Positions 1 to 9,312 of a DNA stretch of 64,000 nucleotides are shown here, one piece after another. The notes beneath the pieces were generated by a model. The model had not been told where the DNA came from, made no database searches, and saw only the letters and a program-made list of their open reading frames with translations. Both the position numbers and the translations under genes were made by a program. Where the stretch lies: contig CAVPWR010000008.1 in assembly GCA_963709555.1 (NCBI GenBank), forward strand, positions 434,001 to 498,000, written 5' to 3'. The DNA is from Sulfurisoma sp963709555. Lineage in GTDB: Bacteria; Pseudomonadota; Gammaproteobacteria; Burkholderiales; Rhodocyclaceae. Every line of letters begins with the position of its first letter. The stretch's first letter is position 1.

Positions 1-327
1 ATATTCGGCTGCGCCCCGATCATCATCGGTCGCCTTGTCGGCCCCCATCGTCCCGATCCGGAAAAGCTCTCCGCCTTCGAGTGCGGCTTCGAGGCATTCG
101 AAGATGCGCGCATGAAGTTCGATGTGCGCTACTACCTCATTGCCATCATCTTCATCCTGTTCGACCTCGAAATCGCCTTCCTTTTCCCTTGGGCGACGAT
201 CTTCAAGGAGATCGTCGAGACCGAATCGGTGAAGCTGTTCGGCTTCATCGAAATGATGATATTCATCACCATCCTCGTCGTCGGCTACGTCTACGCCTGG
301 GCCAAGGGCGCGCTGGACTGGGAGTGA
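1..327 (+). CDS. nuoA: NADH-quinone oxidoreductase subunit A (5' end cut by window)
   Basis: Small membrane subunit of complex I. The reading frame is open from base 1 and starts before the window; about 108 of the usual ~120 residues are present. Visible are the conserved loop with ECGFE (about residues 28-32 of the visible part) followed by FDVRYYLIAIIFILFDLE, the family signature, and a second hydrophobic segment near the C-terminus. It is the first gene of the 14-gene nuo operon and lies 16 bases before nuoB. The product helps form the quinone-site loop at the junction of the membrane and peripheral arms. Confidence 0.95.
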   Translation: MFGCAPIIIGRLVGPHRPDPEKLSAFECGFEAFEDARMKFDVRYYLIAIIFILFDLEIAFLFPWATIFKEIVETESVKLFGFIEMMIFITILVVGYVYAWAKGALDWE

Positions 328-343
328 TCGTGGAGACCAAGGC

Positions 344-820
344 GTGAGCATCGAAGGCGTACTGCAGGAAGGCTTCGTCACGGCGTCGCTGGACAAGCTC
401 ATCAACTGGACGCGCACCGGTTCGCTCTGGCCCGTGACTTTCGGCCTGGCCTGCTGCGCCATCGAGATGATTCACACCGGCGTGTCGCGCTACGACCTCG
501 ACCGTTTCGGCGTAGTTTTCCGCCCCAGTCCTCGGCAGTCGGACGTGATGATCATCGCCGGAACGCTGACCAACAAGATGGCGCCGGCACTGCGCAAGGT
601 CTATGACCAGATGGCCGAGCCGCGCTGGGTCATTTCGATGGGGTCGTGCGCCAACGGTGGCGGCTACTATCACTATTCGTATTCGGTGGTGCGTGGCTGC
701 GACCGCATTGTGCCGGTCAACATTTACGTGCCGGGCTGTCCGCCGACTGCCGAGGCGTTGCTCTACGGAATTATCCAGTTGCAAAACAAGATTACGCGCA
801 CTTTCACCATCGCCCGGTGA
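344..820 (+). CDS. nuoB: NADH-quinone oxidoreductase subunit B
   Basis: Peripheral-arm subunit of complex I (158 aa, normal length) that carries iron-sulfur cluster N2, the last electron carrier before quinone. The ligands are visible: the adjacent pair Cys37-Cys38 in FGLACCAIE, Cys102 in GSCANGGG and Cys132 in VPGCPP. A GTG start is chosen because it gives the usual N-terminus and lies just after nuoA. Confidence 0.97.
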   Translation: MSIEGVLQEGFVTASLDKLINWTRTGSLWPVTFGLACCAIEMIHTGVSRYDLDRFGVVFRPSPRQSDVMIIAGTLTNKMAPALRKVYDQMAEPRWVISMGSCANGGGYYHYSYSVVRGCDRIVPVNIYVPGCPPTAEALLYGIIQLQNKITRTFTIAR

Positions 821-853
821 TTCGCCCCGGCAAATTTCTGAACGACTTCTCAA

Positions 854-1477
854 ATGAGCGCCAAGCTGGACAAGCTTTGTCAGAACCTGCGGGATGTGCT
901 GGGTGATCGCGTCGGCAGCCTCGTTGTCGACCGCAGCGAGGTCACGCTGGTCGTGGCCGCAGCCGACTATCTGGCGGTGGCGACCACTCTCCGCGATCAC
1001 GCCGATCTGCGCTTCGAGCAGTTGCTTGATCTCTGTGGTGTCGATTACGGCGCCTACGGCGAAGCCGTGTTCTCCGGTCGCCCGGGTGATACGCCGCGCT
1101 TTGCTGCCGTCAGCCACCTGCTGTCGCTGACCCACAACTGGCGCCTGCGCCTGCGCGTCTTTGCTCCCGACGATAATTTTCCGGTCGTCGATTCGGTGAT
1201 GGATGTCTGGAGCAGCGCCAACTGGTTCGAGCGCGAGGCCTTCGATCTCTACGGCATCATGTTCAGCGGTCATAACGACTTGCGCCGGATTCTCACCGAC
1301 TACGGCTTCGTCGGTCATCCCTTCCGCAAGGATTTCCCGATATTCGGTCATGTCGAGATGCGCTACGACCCGGCGCAGCAACGCGTGGTCTATCAGCCGG
1401 TGACGATCGAGCCGCGCGAGAACACGCCACGAACCGTGCGCGAGGAAAACTACGGCAAGGTGGGCGACCGTGGCTGA
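854..1477 (+). CDS. nuoC: NADH-quinone oxidoreductase subunit C
   Basis: Peripheral-arm subunit of complex I, 207 aa, without cofactors. The signature of the 30-kDa family is present (WFEREAFDLYGIMFSGH ... LRRILTDYGF.GHPFRKDFP). It is a separate gene from nuoD, as in beta- and alphaproteobacteria and unlike the fused NuoCD of E. coli. Its last 8 bases overlap the start of nuoD, which suggests translational coupling. Confidence 0.97.
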   Translation: MSAKLDKLCQNLRDVLGDRVGSLVVDRSEVTLVVAAADYLAVATTLRDHADLRFEQLLDLCGVDYGAYGEAVFSGRPGDTPRFAAVSHLLSLTHNWRLRLRVFAPDDNFPVVDSVMDVWSSANWFEREAFDLYGIMFSGHNDLRRILTDYGFVGHPFRKDFPIFGHVEMRYDPAQQRVVYQPVTIEPRENTPRTVREENYGKVGDRG

Positions 1478-2723
1478 GATCAAGAACTACACGCTCAACT
1501 TCGGCCCGCAGCATCCGGCGGCGCACGGCGTATTGCGCCTGGTGCTGGAACTCGATGGCGAAGTCGTCGTTCGCGCCGATCCGCATATCGGCCTGCTGCA
1601 TCGCGGCACCGAGAAGCTGATGGAGACGCGTACCTGGATCCAGTCGCTGCCCTTCCTGGATCGGCTCGACTATACGTCGATGATTATCAACGAGCATCCG
1701 TACTGCTTGGCGATCGAGCGTCTGCTCGGCGTCGATGTGCCGCTGCGGGCGCAGTACATCCGCGTGATGTTCGACGAGATCACGCGTATCCACCATCACC
1801 TGTTCAATCTCGGTGCGCATGCCCTGGACGTCGGCGCGATGGCGATGGTGCTCTACACCTTCCGCGAACGCGAGGATATCTGCGACATTCTCGAGGCTGT
1901 CACTGGCGCTCGCATGCACCAGGCCTACTATCGCCCTGGTGGCGTATACCGCGACCTGCCGGATCGCATGCCGAAGTACGAGGCCAACAAGTTCAAGAAT
2001 GCGCAAACGGTGAAGGAGCTCAACGCCGCGCGCGAGGGCTCGGTGCTCGACTTTATCGAGGATTTCGCCAACCGCTTTCCCGGCTATTGCGACGAATACG
2101 AAACCCTGCTGACCGACAACCGCATCTGGAAGCAGCGGCTGGTCGGCGTCGGCGTCGTGTCACCCGAGCGTGCGCTCCAACTCGGCCTCACCGGACCGAT
2201 GCTGCGGGGTTCCGGCATCGAGTGGGACCTGCGCAAGAAGCAGCCCTACGAGGTTTATGACCGTCTGGATTTCGACATTCCGGTCGGCGCCAATGGCGAC
2301 TGCTACGATCGCTATCTCGTCCGGATGGAGGAGATGCGCCAGTCCGCCCGCATCATCAAGCAGTGTATCGACTGGCTGCGCAAGAATCCCGGGCCCGTCA
2401 TCAGCGACAACCACAAGGTCGCCCCGCCACCGCGCGAGAAGATGAAGGGCAGCATGGAAGAGTTGATCCATCATTTCAAGCTTGCCACCGAGGGTATGCA
2501 TGTTCCGCCCGGTGAGGTCTATGCCGGAATCGAGCACGCCAAGGGCGAGTTCGGCGTTTATATGATTTCGGATGGTGCCAACAAGCCCTACCGCGTCAAG
2601 CTGCGCTCGGTTGCCTTTCAGAATATTGCGGCATTGGACGAGATGGCCAGGGGGCACATGCTGGCCGATGTGGTGACCATCATTGGTACGCTTGATATTG
2701 TCTTCGGCGAAGTTGACAGATAA
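1470..2723 (+). CDS. nuoD: NADH-quinone oxidoreductase subunit D
   Basis: 49-kDa subunit of complex I (417 aa), related to the hydrogenase large subunit, which forms the quinone-binding pocket with NuoB. Typical N-terminal text NFGPQHPAAHGVLRLVLELDGE is present, and the C-terminus ends in the family-typical DIVFGEVDR. The start is GTG inside the end of nuoC. After it lies a 103-base gap that contains a repeated element and the ribosome-binding site of nuoE. Confidence 0.97.
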   Translation: MAEIKNYTLNFGPQHPAAHGVLRLVLELDGEVVVRADPHIGLLHRGTEKLMETRTWIQSLPFLDRLDYTSMIINEHPYCLAIERLLGVDVPLRAQYIRVMFDEITRIHHHLFNLGAHALDVGAMAMVLYTFREREDICDILEAVTGARMHQAYYRPGGVYRDLPDRMPKYEANKFKNAQTVKELNAAREGSVLDFIEDFANRFPGYCDEYETLLTDNRIWKQRLVGVGVVSPERALQLGLTGPMLRGSGIEWDLRKKQPYEVYDRLDFDIPVGANGDCYDRYLVRMEEMRQSARIIKQCIDWLRKNPGPVISDNHKVAPPPREKMKGSMEELIHHFKLATEGMHVPPGEVYAGIEHAKGEFGVYMISDGANKPYRVKLRSVAFQNIAALDEMARGHMLADVVTIIGTLDIVFGEVDR

Positions 2724-2763
2724 AGAATATGGCCCCCCACGCTCGCCTCAACTTAAAATTCAT

Positions 2764-2820
2764 CGGCTCGCTGCCCCCCACGGGGGTGCGTCGGCCCCCT
2801 TGGTGCGGCTCGACGGAGGC
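2764..2820 (+). repeat. 57-bp intergenic repeat, copy 1 (upstream of nuoE)
   Basis: This segment and the one at 8644-8700 have identical length and align end to end: both begin CGGCTCG, hold a C-run followed by a GGGGGTGCG run (a small inverted repeat), continue with CTTGG.GCGGC, and end in CGGAGGC. The final GGAGG (2815-2819) sits 7 bases before the nuoE ATG and is the evident ribosome-binding site. A third, partial copy lies at 32501-32533. Repeats of this look are common between genes in Burkholderiales-like genomes (recollection, not checked). Confidence 0.75.
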
Positions 2821-2826
2821 AGCAGC

Positions 2827-3300
2827 ATGCTGAGCGAAGCCACACTTAAAATGATCGACCGCGAGGTCGCCAAGTACCCCGCGACGCAGAAGCAGTCGGC
2901 CGTCATGGCGGCGCTGGTCTTTGCCCAGGACGAACTCGGCTGGCTGTCGAAGGACGCCATCGCGGCGGTCGCCAGCTATCTCGACATGCCGGCCATCGCC
3001 GCCTATGAGGTGGCCAGCTTCTACAACATGTACGACTTGCAGCCGGTCGGCAAGTACAAGCTAACGGTGTGCACCAACCTGCCTTGCGCGCTGTCCGGTG
3101 GCGTGCATGCCGCCGACTATCTCAAGCAGAAGCTCGGCATCGACTTCAACGAGACTACCGCCGACGGCAAGTTCACCCTCAAGGAGGGCGAGTGCATGGG
3201 TGCCTGCGGCGACGCGCCGGTGATCCTGGCGAACAACAAGCGCATGCATTGCTTCATGACGCCGGAAGAAATCGACAAGTTGCTCGAGGAGTGCAAATAA
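2827..3300 (+). CDS. nuoE: NADH-quinone oxidoreductase subunit E
   Basis: 24-kDa subunit of the NADH dehydrogenase module, 157 aa. The four [2Fe-2S] ligands of the thioredoxin-like fold are visible as Cys82, Cys87, Cys123 and Cys127 (CTNLPC ... CMGAC). The frame is open upstream to 2683, but the ATG at 2827 gives the normal N-terminus and follows a GGAGG supplied by the intergenic repeat. Its TAA overlaps the nuoF ATG (TAATG). Confidence 0.96.
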   Translation: MLSEATLKMIDREVAKYPATQKQSAVMAALVFAQDELGWLSKDAIAAVASYLDMPAIAAYEVASFYNMYDLQPVGKYKLTVCTNLPCALSGGVHAADYLKQKLGIDFNETTADGKFTLKEGECMGACGDAPVILANNKRMHCFMTPEEIDKLLEECK

Positions 3301-4667
3301 TGGCCCTGCTCGAAGCGATCAATCCGTTGTTGTCGGCCGGCTGGCAGAAGGATTCACACGCCTGGCGGCTTGAGAACGACAAGGGCTGGCGCCTCAAGGA
3401 CTACGAGGCTCGTGGCGGTTACGCCTCGCTGAAAAAGATCCTCGCCGAGAAGATGTCGCCCGATGACGTCATCGCCGAAGTCAAGAAATCGGTGCTGCGC
3501 GGCCGTGGCGGCGCGGGTTTCCCCACCGGCCTCAAGTGGAGCTTCATGCCCAAGGCGGCGCCGGAAAAATACATCGTCTGCAACACCGACGAGGGCGAGC
3601 CCGGCACCTTCAAGGACCGCGACATCCAGCGCTTCGATCCGCACGCCATCATCGAGGGCATGATCATCGCCGCCTACGCTGTAGGCGCCGGACGTGGCTA
3701 CAACTACATCCACGGCGAGATCTACGAGCTCTACCAGCGCTTCGAGGAAGCCCTGGATGAAGCGCGCGCCGCCGGTTATCTTGGCCAGAACATCCTCGGC
3801 GCCGGCTTCAATTTCGACTTGTTCGCGCATCAAGGCTGGGGCGCTTACATCTGCGGCGAGGAATCGGCACTGCTCGAATCGATCGAGGGCAAGAAGGGCC
3901 AACCGCGCTTCAAGCCGCCGTTCCCGGCCAACGTCGGTCTCTACGGCAAGCCGACCACCATCAACAACACCGAGAGCTTCGCCTCGATCCCTTTCATCTT
4001 CCGCATTGGCGGCGAGGGCTTCCTCAATCTCGGCAAGCCCAACAACGGCGGCACCAAGCTGTTCTCGATCTCCGGCCACGTCAATCGTCCCGGCAACTAC
4101 GAGGTGCCAATGGGTACGCCCTTCGCCAAGCTGCTGGAAATGGCTGGCGGCATGCGTGGCGGCCGCAAGCTGAAGGCCGTCATTCCCGGCGGTTCCTCGG
4201 CGCCGGTGCTGCCCGCCGACGTGATCATGGATTGCACGCTCGACTACGATTCCATCGCCAAGGCCGGCTCCATGCTCGGCTCCGGCGCCGTCATCGTCAT
4301 GGACGAAACCACCTGCATGGTCAAGGCGCTGGAGCGCCTGTCCTGGTTCTATTACGAAGAGTCCTGCGGCCAATGCACGCCCTGCCGCGAGGGCACGGGC
4401 TGGATGTACAAGGTGATCCACCGCATCGAGCATGGCGAGGGCCGGCCCGAGGATCTCGACCTGCTCGATCGCCTGACCATCAACATCATGGGGCGCACCA
4501 TCTGCGCACTGGGCGATGCCGCCTCGTTGCCGGTGCAGAGCTTCGTCAAGCACTTCCGCAGCGAGTTCGAATACCACATCGAGAACAAGAAGTGCCTGGT
4601 GCCGCCCGACGTGCAGCGCGCGGGCAGCACCTTCTTCACGCGGACCATGGGACCGTCGTCATGCTAG
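3300..4667 (+). CDS. nuoF: NADH-quinone oxidoreductase subunit F
   Basis: 51-kDa subunit (455 aa) that binds NADH and FMN and holds cluster N3. The glycine-rich nucleotide site GRGGAGFPTGLKW and the NTDEGEPGTFKDR motif are present, as are the C-terminal [4Fe-4S] ligands SCGQCTPC followed by a further Cys in TICALGD. The ATG at 3300 overlaps the nuoE stop by one base; the frame is open further upstream, but that part is a shadow of nuoE. Confidence 0.97.
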   Translation: MALLEAINPLLSAGWQKDSHAWRLENDKGWRLKDYEARGGYASLKKILAEKMSPDDVIAEVKKSVLRGRGGAGFPTGLKWSFMPKAAPEKYIVCNTDEGEPGTFKDRDIQRFDPHAIIEGMIIAAYAVGAGRGYNYIHGEIYELYQRFEEALDEARAAGYLGQNILGAGFNFDLFAHQGWGAYICGEESALLESIEGKKGQPRFKPPFPANVGLYGKPTTINNTESFASIPFIFRIGGEGFLNLGKPNNGGTKLFSISGHVNRPGNYEVPMGTPFAKLLEMAGGMRGGRKLKAVIPGGSSAPVLPADVIMDCTLDYDSIAKAGSMLGSGAVIVMDETTCMVKALERLSWFYYEESCGQCTPCREGTGWMYKVIHRIEHGEGRPEDLDLLDRLTINIMGRTICALGDAASLPVQSFVKHFRSEFEYHIENKKCLVPPDVQRAGSTFFTRTMGPSSC

Positions 4668-7021
4668 AGCTCGAACTCGACGGCAAGATGCTGCAAGTGC
4701 CAGAGGGCAGCACGGTGATCGAGGCCGCCCACCAGGCCGGCGTCTACATCCCGCATTTCTGCTACCACAAGAAACTGTCCATCGCCGCCAACTGCCGCAT
4801 GTGTCTGGTGGAAGTGGCGAAGGCGCCGAAGCCGCTGCCGGCCTGCGCCACGCCCGTCACCAACGGCATGAAGGTGTTCACGCATTCCGATCTCGCCGTC
4901 ACGGCGCAGAAGGGCGTGATGGAATTCCTGCTGATCAACCATCCGCTCGACTGCCCGATCTGCGACCAGGGCGGCGAGTGCCAGCTGCAGGACCTCGCCG
5001 TCGGTTACGGCGACGGCGCCTCGCGCTACGAGGAAGACAAACGCGTGGTGCCGAACAAGGATCTCGGCCCGTTGGTCAGCACCGACATGACCCGGTGCAT
5101 CAACTGTACCCGTTGCGTGCGCTTCACCCAGGAAATCGCCGGACTGATGGAACTCGGCCAGGCCTTCCGCGGCGACCGCGCCGAGATCATGTCCTTCGTC
5201 GGGAAAACCGTCGATTCCGAACTCTCCGGCAACATCATCGACCTCTGTCCGGTCGGCGCGCTGACCTCCAAGCCCTTCCGCTACTCGGCGCGAACCTGGG
5301 AACTGGCCCGGCGCAAATCGGTGAGCCCGCACGACGGACTGGGCAGCAACCTCATCGTCCAGGTCAAGCACGACCGCGTCATGCGCGTGCTGCCGCTGGA
5401 GAACGAGCAGGTCAACGAATGCTGGCTGTCGGACAAGGAGCGCTTCTCTTACGAGGCGCTGAACTCGGCCGAGCGGCTGACGGTGCCGATGGTCAAGCAG
5501 GACGGCAAGTGGCAGGAAGTCGACTGGAACGTCGCTCTCGACTATGCCGCCCATGCGCTGCGGGACGTGGCGAAAACTCACGGCGCCGCTGCCATCGGCG
5601 CGCTGGTCAGCCCTCATGCCACGCTCGAGGAACTGGCGCTGGCTGGCAAGCTGATGCGCGGCATCGGTAGCGAGAACATCGACTTCCGGCTGCGCCAGTC
5701 CGACTTCGCGGCCGACGGCAAGCGCCAGGGCTTACCCTGGCTGGGCATGAAGCTTGCCGAGATCAACGCGCTCGACCGCGTGCTGGTGGTCGGCAGCTTC
5801 CTGCGCAAGGATCATCCGCTGCTCGCTCAGCGTCTGCGTCAGGCGGCGAAGAAGGGCACCCAGGTCAGCGTGATCCACTCGGCCGATGACGACCTGCTGA
5901 TCAAACTGTTGGCCAAGGCCGTCGTCGCCCCATCGCAACTGCCCGCGCAGTTGGCCGAGGTGGTAAATGCCGTTGCCGAACTCAAGGGCGCTGCTGCCGA
6001 TCCCGTGCTGGGAAAAGTCGGCGCTGGCGACACGGCGAAAAAGATTGCCGCGAGCCTCGTCTCCGGCAGCAACGCCGCGATCCTGCTCGGCAACTTTGCC
6101 CAGCACCATCCGCAGGCGGCGACTCTCAATGCGCTGGCCCAGCAACTGGCCGGGCTGCTCGGTGCGAAGTTCGGCTTCCTCGGCGAAGCGGCCAACAGCG
6201 TCGGCGGTTATGTTGCCGGAGCCGTCCCGACTGGCGCGGGCATGAATGCAGCCGCCATGCTGGCCGACCCGCACAAGGTCTATCTGCTGCTCGGCGCCGA
6301 ACCCGAACTCGATTGTGCCGATAGTGCGCGTGCCCTGGCCGCCATGCAGCAGGCCAGCAGCGTGATCGTGTTGTCGCCCTTCAAGTCGCAAGCCGCGCTC
6401 GATTACGCCGACGTCATGCTGCCGGTTTCGCCTTTCAGCGAAACATCCGGTACCTTCGTCAACACCGAAGGTCGTGTGCAGAGCTTCTACGCCGTGGCCA
6501 AGCCGCAGGGCGAAGCCCGGCCGGCGTGGAAGGTGCTGCGCGTGCTCGGCAACCTGCTCGAGCTCGACGGCTTCGGCTACGACAGTTCGGAACAGGTGCG
6601 CGACGAGGTTCTCGGCGGCAAGCCCGAATTCGCCACGTTTGTATCGGGCCTCGACAATGGCGTCGCTGGTGTCGCCATCGAACTGCCCGCCGCCGCCGGC
6701 ATTGAACGTGTCGCGGACGTGCCGATCCATTTCGCCGATGCCCTGGTGCGGCGTGCGCCGAGCCTGCAAGCGACAGCCGACGCGGCGGCTCCGACGGCCC
6801 GCATGAATGCTGCGCTGCTGGCGAAAGCGGGCGTCGCGGCGGGCGACAAGGTCAAAGTTGTGCGCAGCGGTATTCAAGCGGACGGCGCTGGCGGTACGGC
6901 GACTCTGGTCGCGCAACTCGATGCCGGCGTTCCCGACAACTGCGTGCGCATTGCCGCAGCCCATGCCGCGACGGCCGGCCTCGGCGCCATGTTCGCCAAT
7001 CTGACCGTGGAGCGTGCCTGA
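4661..7021 (+). CDS. nuoG: NADH-quinone oxidoreductase subunit G
   Basis: 75-kDa iron-sulfur subunit of complex I (786 aa). The N-terminal ferredoxin part shows [2Fe-2S] ligands (CYHKK...CRMC...CATP), the His/Cys [4Fe-4S] site HPLDCPICDQGGECQ, and CINCTRC. The remainder is a molybdopterin-oxidoreductase-like domain with no sign of a bound molybdenum cofactor. The ATG overlaps the end of nuoF by 7 bases, and the stop overlaps the nuoH start (TGATG). One copy of the 16-base repeated motif lies inside the gene at 6013-6029. Confidence 0.96.
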   Translation: MLELELDGKMLQVPEGSTVIEAAHQAGVYIPHFCYHKKLSIAANCRMCLVEVAKAPKPLPACATPVTNGMKVFTHSDLAVTAQKGVMEFLLINHPLDCPICDQGGECQLQDLAVGYGDGASRYEEDKRVVPNKDLGPLVSTDMTRCINCTRCVRFTQEIAGLMELGQAFRGDRAEIMSFVGKTVDSELSGNIIDLCPVGALTSKPFRYSARTWELARRKSVSPHDGLGSNLIVQVKHDRVMRVLPLENEQVNECWLSDKERFSYEALNSAERLTVPMVKQDGKWQEVDWNVALDYAAHALRDVAKTHGAAAIGALVSPHATLEELALAGKLMRGIGSENIDFRLRQSDFAADGKRQGLPWLGMKLAEINALDRVLVVGSFLRKDHPLLAQRLRQAAKKGTQVSVIHSADDDLLIKLLAKAVVAPSQLPAQLAEVVNAVAELKGAAADPVLGKVGAGDTAKKIAASLVSGSNAAILLGNFAQHHPQAATLNALAQQLAGLLGAKFGFLGEAANSVGGYVAGAVPTGAGMNAAAMLADPHKVYLLLGAEPELDCADSARALAAMQQASSVIVLSPFKSQAALDYADVMLPVSPFSETSGTFVNTEGRVQSFYAVAKPQGEARPAWKVLRVLGNLLELDGFGYDSSEQVRDEVLGGKPEFATFVSGLDNGVAGVAIELPAAAGIERVADVPIHFADALVRRAPSLQATADAAAPTARMNAALLAKAGVAAGDKVKVVRSGIQADGAGGTATLVAQLDAGVPDNCVRIAAAHAATAGLGAMFANLTVERA
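6013..6029 (+). repeat. 16-base motif AAAGTCGGCGCTGGCG, copy 1 (in nuoG)
   Basis: Exact copy with one extra leading A. One of seven exact copies in the window; this one is inside coding sequence on the + strand. Confidence 0.8.
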
Positions 7022-8094
7022 TGGAAGCCCAGGTCCTGCAATTCGTCCAGCCGCTCGCAGGCCCGCTGTGGGGCTGGATCCAGCCCGTGTGGCCGCTGCT
7101 GTGGACGTTGTTGAAAATCGTGTCGATCCTCGCACCGGTGGTGGCGGCGGTGGCCTACCTGCCGTACTTCGAGCGCAAGGTCATCGCCTACATGCACGTG
7201 CGCATCGGCCCCAACCGCGTCGGGCCGCTCGGCCTACTGCAGCCGATCGCCGACGCGCTCAAGCTGGTGTTCAAGGAAATCATCGTTCCGACCAAGTCCA
7301 GCAAGGCGCTGTTCATCCTCGGTCCGATCATGGGGCTGGCGCCGGCGCTGGTGGCCTGGGCGGTCATTCCCTTCGACACCGGTCTGGTGCTGGCCAACAT
7401 CGATGCCGGCGTGCTCTACCTGCTGGCGGTCAGCTCCATCGGCGTCTATGGCATCATCATTGCCGGCTGGGCCTCGAATTCGAAGTATGCCTTTATCGGT
7501 GCCATGCGTGCGGCGGCGCAAATGGTTTCCTACGAGATATCGATGGGCATGGCGCTGATCGTGGTGCTGATGGTGTCGAACAGCCTCAACCTCTCCGCCA
7601 TCGTCGCGGCCCAGGGCAAGGGCACCTTCGCCGGTATGGGCATCGGCCTGCTGTCGTGGAACTGGCTGCCGTTGCTGCCGATGTTCCTGGTCTACCTGAT
7701 TTCCGGCGTGGCCGAGACCAACCGCGCGCCGTTCGACGTGGTGGAAGGCGAATCCGAGATCGTCGCCGGCCACATGATCGAATACTCGGGCATGGCCTTC
7801 GCGCTGTTCTTCCTCGCCGAATACGCCAACATGATCCTGATCTCGGCGATGGTCTCGATCTTCTTCCTCGGCGGCTGGCTGTCGCCGGTGGGCTTCCTGC
7901 CCGACACCATCTGGTGGCTGATCGCCAAGATTTCGTTCATCCTGTTCCTGTTCCTCTGGTTCCGTGCCACCTTCCCGCGCTATCGCTACGACCAGATCAT
8001 GCGCCTGGGCTGGAAGGTGTTCCTCCCGCTGTGCTTCGTCTGGATCGTCGTCGTCGGCGTCTGGATGATGTCGCCGCTCAACATCTGGAAATGA
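7021..8094 (+). CDS. nuoH: NADH-quinone oxidoreductase subunit H
   Basis: Membrane subunit (357 aa, about eight or nine hydrophobic segments) that forms much of the quinone channel of complex I. Family motifs are visible: ERKVIAYMHVRIGPNRVGPLG near residues 50-70, and SGVAETNRAPFDVVEGESEIVAG in the conserved acidic loop. The start overlaps the nuoG stop. Confidence 0.97.
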   Translation: MEAQVLQFVQPLAGPLWGWIQPVWPLLWTLLKIVSILAPVVAAVAYLPYFERKVIAYMHVRIGPNRVGPLGLLQPIADALKLVFKEIIVPTKSSKALFILGPIMGLAPALVAWAVIPFDTGLVLANIDAGVLYLLAVSSIGVYGIIIAGWASNSKYAFIGAMRAAAQMVSYEISMGMALIVVLMVSNSLNLSAIVAAQGKGTFAGMGIGLLSWNWLPLLPMFLVYLISGVAETNRAPFDVVEGESEIVAGHMIEYSGMAFALFFLAEYANMILISAMVSIFFLGGWLSPVGFLPDTIWWLIAKISFILFLFLWFRATFPRYRYDQIMRLGWKVFLPLCFVWIVVVGVWMMSPLNIWK

Positions 8095-8113
8095 CGGGGA
8101 GCGACGCTTAATC

Positions 8114-8614
8114 ATGGGTGCCATCAAAGACTTCGTCAAAGGCCTGTTCCTCATCGAACTGCTGCAGGGTATGGCTTTGACCGGCCGTTATTTCTTCGCC
8201 CGCAAGATCACCGTGCAGTATCCGGATGAGAAAACGCCGCAGGGCTTCCGCTTCCGCGGCCTCCATGCCTTGCGCCGCTATCCGAACGGCGAGGAACGCT
8301 GCATTTCCTGCAAACTGTGCGAGGCGGTGTGCCCGGCGATGGCGATCACCATCGAGGGCGCCGAGCGTGAGGACGCCGATGGGACGAAATCGCGCCGCAC
8401 TACCCGTTACGACATCGACCTGACCAAGTGCATCTTCTGCGGCTTCTGCGAGGAGGCCTGCCCGGTCGACGCCATCGTCGAAACGCGTGTGTTCGAATAT
8501 CACGGCGAGACGCGCGGCGACCTCTACTACACCAAGCAGATGCTGCTGGCCAACGGCGATCGCTATGAAGCGCAGATCGCCGCAGACCGCGCGCTCGACG
8601 CAAAGTACCGGTAA
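8114..8614 (+). CDS. nuoI: NADH-quinone oxidoreductase subunit I
   Basis: Ferredoxin-like subunit (166 aa) carrying clusters N6a and N6b. Two classical 8-Fe motifs are present: CISCKLCEAVCP and CIFCGFCEEACP. It lies between nuoH and nuoJ; an 86-base gap that follows contains the second 57-bp repeat. Confidence 0.97.
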   Translation: MGAIKDFVKGLFLIELLQGMALTGRYFFARKITVQYPDEKTPQGFRFRGLHALRRYPNGEERCISCKLCEAVCPAMAITIEGAEREDADGTKSRRTTRYDIDLTKCIFCGFCEEACPVDAIVETRVFEYHGETRGDLYYTKQMLLANGDRYEAQIAADRALDAKYR

Positions 8615-8643
8615 GCCACGATGACCCAGCAAACTCATAAACC

Positions 8644-8700
8644 CGGCTCGTTGTCTCCCCTGGGGGTGCGCATGCCTTCTTGGGGCGGCCCGGCGGAGGC
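8644..8700 (+). repeat. 57-bp intergenic repeat, copy 2 (upstream of nuoJ)
   Basis: Same length and same layout as 2764-2820, with substitutions spread along it but the ends CGGCTCG and CGGAGGC kept. Its GGAGG (8695-8699) is directly before the paired ATG codons of nuoJ and provides the ribosome-binding site. Confidence 0.75.
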
Positions 8701-9312
8701 ATGATGGAATTCAAGACTTTCGTCTTCTACATGCTGGCCACCATCATGGTTCTGGCATCCCTGCGCGTGATCACCGCGCGCAACCCGGTGCATGCGGCCC
8801 TGGCGCTGGTGCTGGCCTTCTTCAACGCCGCCGGCATCTGGCTGCTGCTCCATGCCGAGTTTCTCGCCATCGCCCTGATCATGGTCTATGTCGGCGCGGT
8901 GATGGTGCTGTTCCTGTTCGTGGTGATGATGCTCGACATCAACGTTGACCGTCTGCGCCAGGGCTTCTGGCATTACCTGCCTTTGGGCGGCCTGATCGGC
9001 GTATTGATGGTTTTCGAGATGTCGGTGATTCTGGGTGGTAGCTACTTCGGCCTCGGCAGCATTGCGCCGCCGGACATTCCGGCCGACCACAGCAACACTA
9101 AAACGCTGGGACGCCTGTTGTTCACCGATTACGTCTATCCCTTCGAACTGGCCTCCATCGTATTGCTGGTCGGCATCGTCGCTGCCGTCATGCTGACCCT
9201 GCGCAAGCGCAAGGACACCAAGTTCGTGCACCCGTCCGACCAGGTCAAGGTTCAGCGCAACGACCGCGTGCGTATGGTCTCGATGCCGTCCGAGAAAGAC
9301 GGAGGCCTCTGA
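8701..9312 (+). CDS. nuoJ: NADH-quinone oxidoreductase subunit J
   Basis: Membrane subunit of complex I (203 aa) with five hydrophobic segments and the conserved AEFLAIALIMVYVGAVMVLFLFVVMML block of the third helix region. Two ATG codons occur in tandem (8701 and 8704); the second has the better spacing from the GGAGG, so the true start may be 8704. The stop overlaps the nuoK start (TGATG). Confidence 0.95.
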   Translation: MMEFKTFVFYMLATIMVLASLRVITARNPVHAALALVLAFFNAAGIWLLLHAEFLAIALIMVYVGAVMVLFLFVVMMLDINVDRLRQGFWHYLPLGGLIGVLMVFEMSVILGGSYFGLGSIAPPDIPADHSNTKTLGRLLFTDYVYPFELASIVLLVGIVAAVMLTLRKRKDTKFVHPSDQVKVQRNDRVRMVSMPSEKDGGL

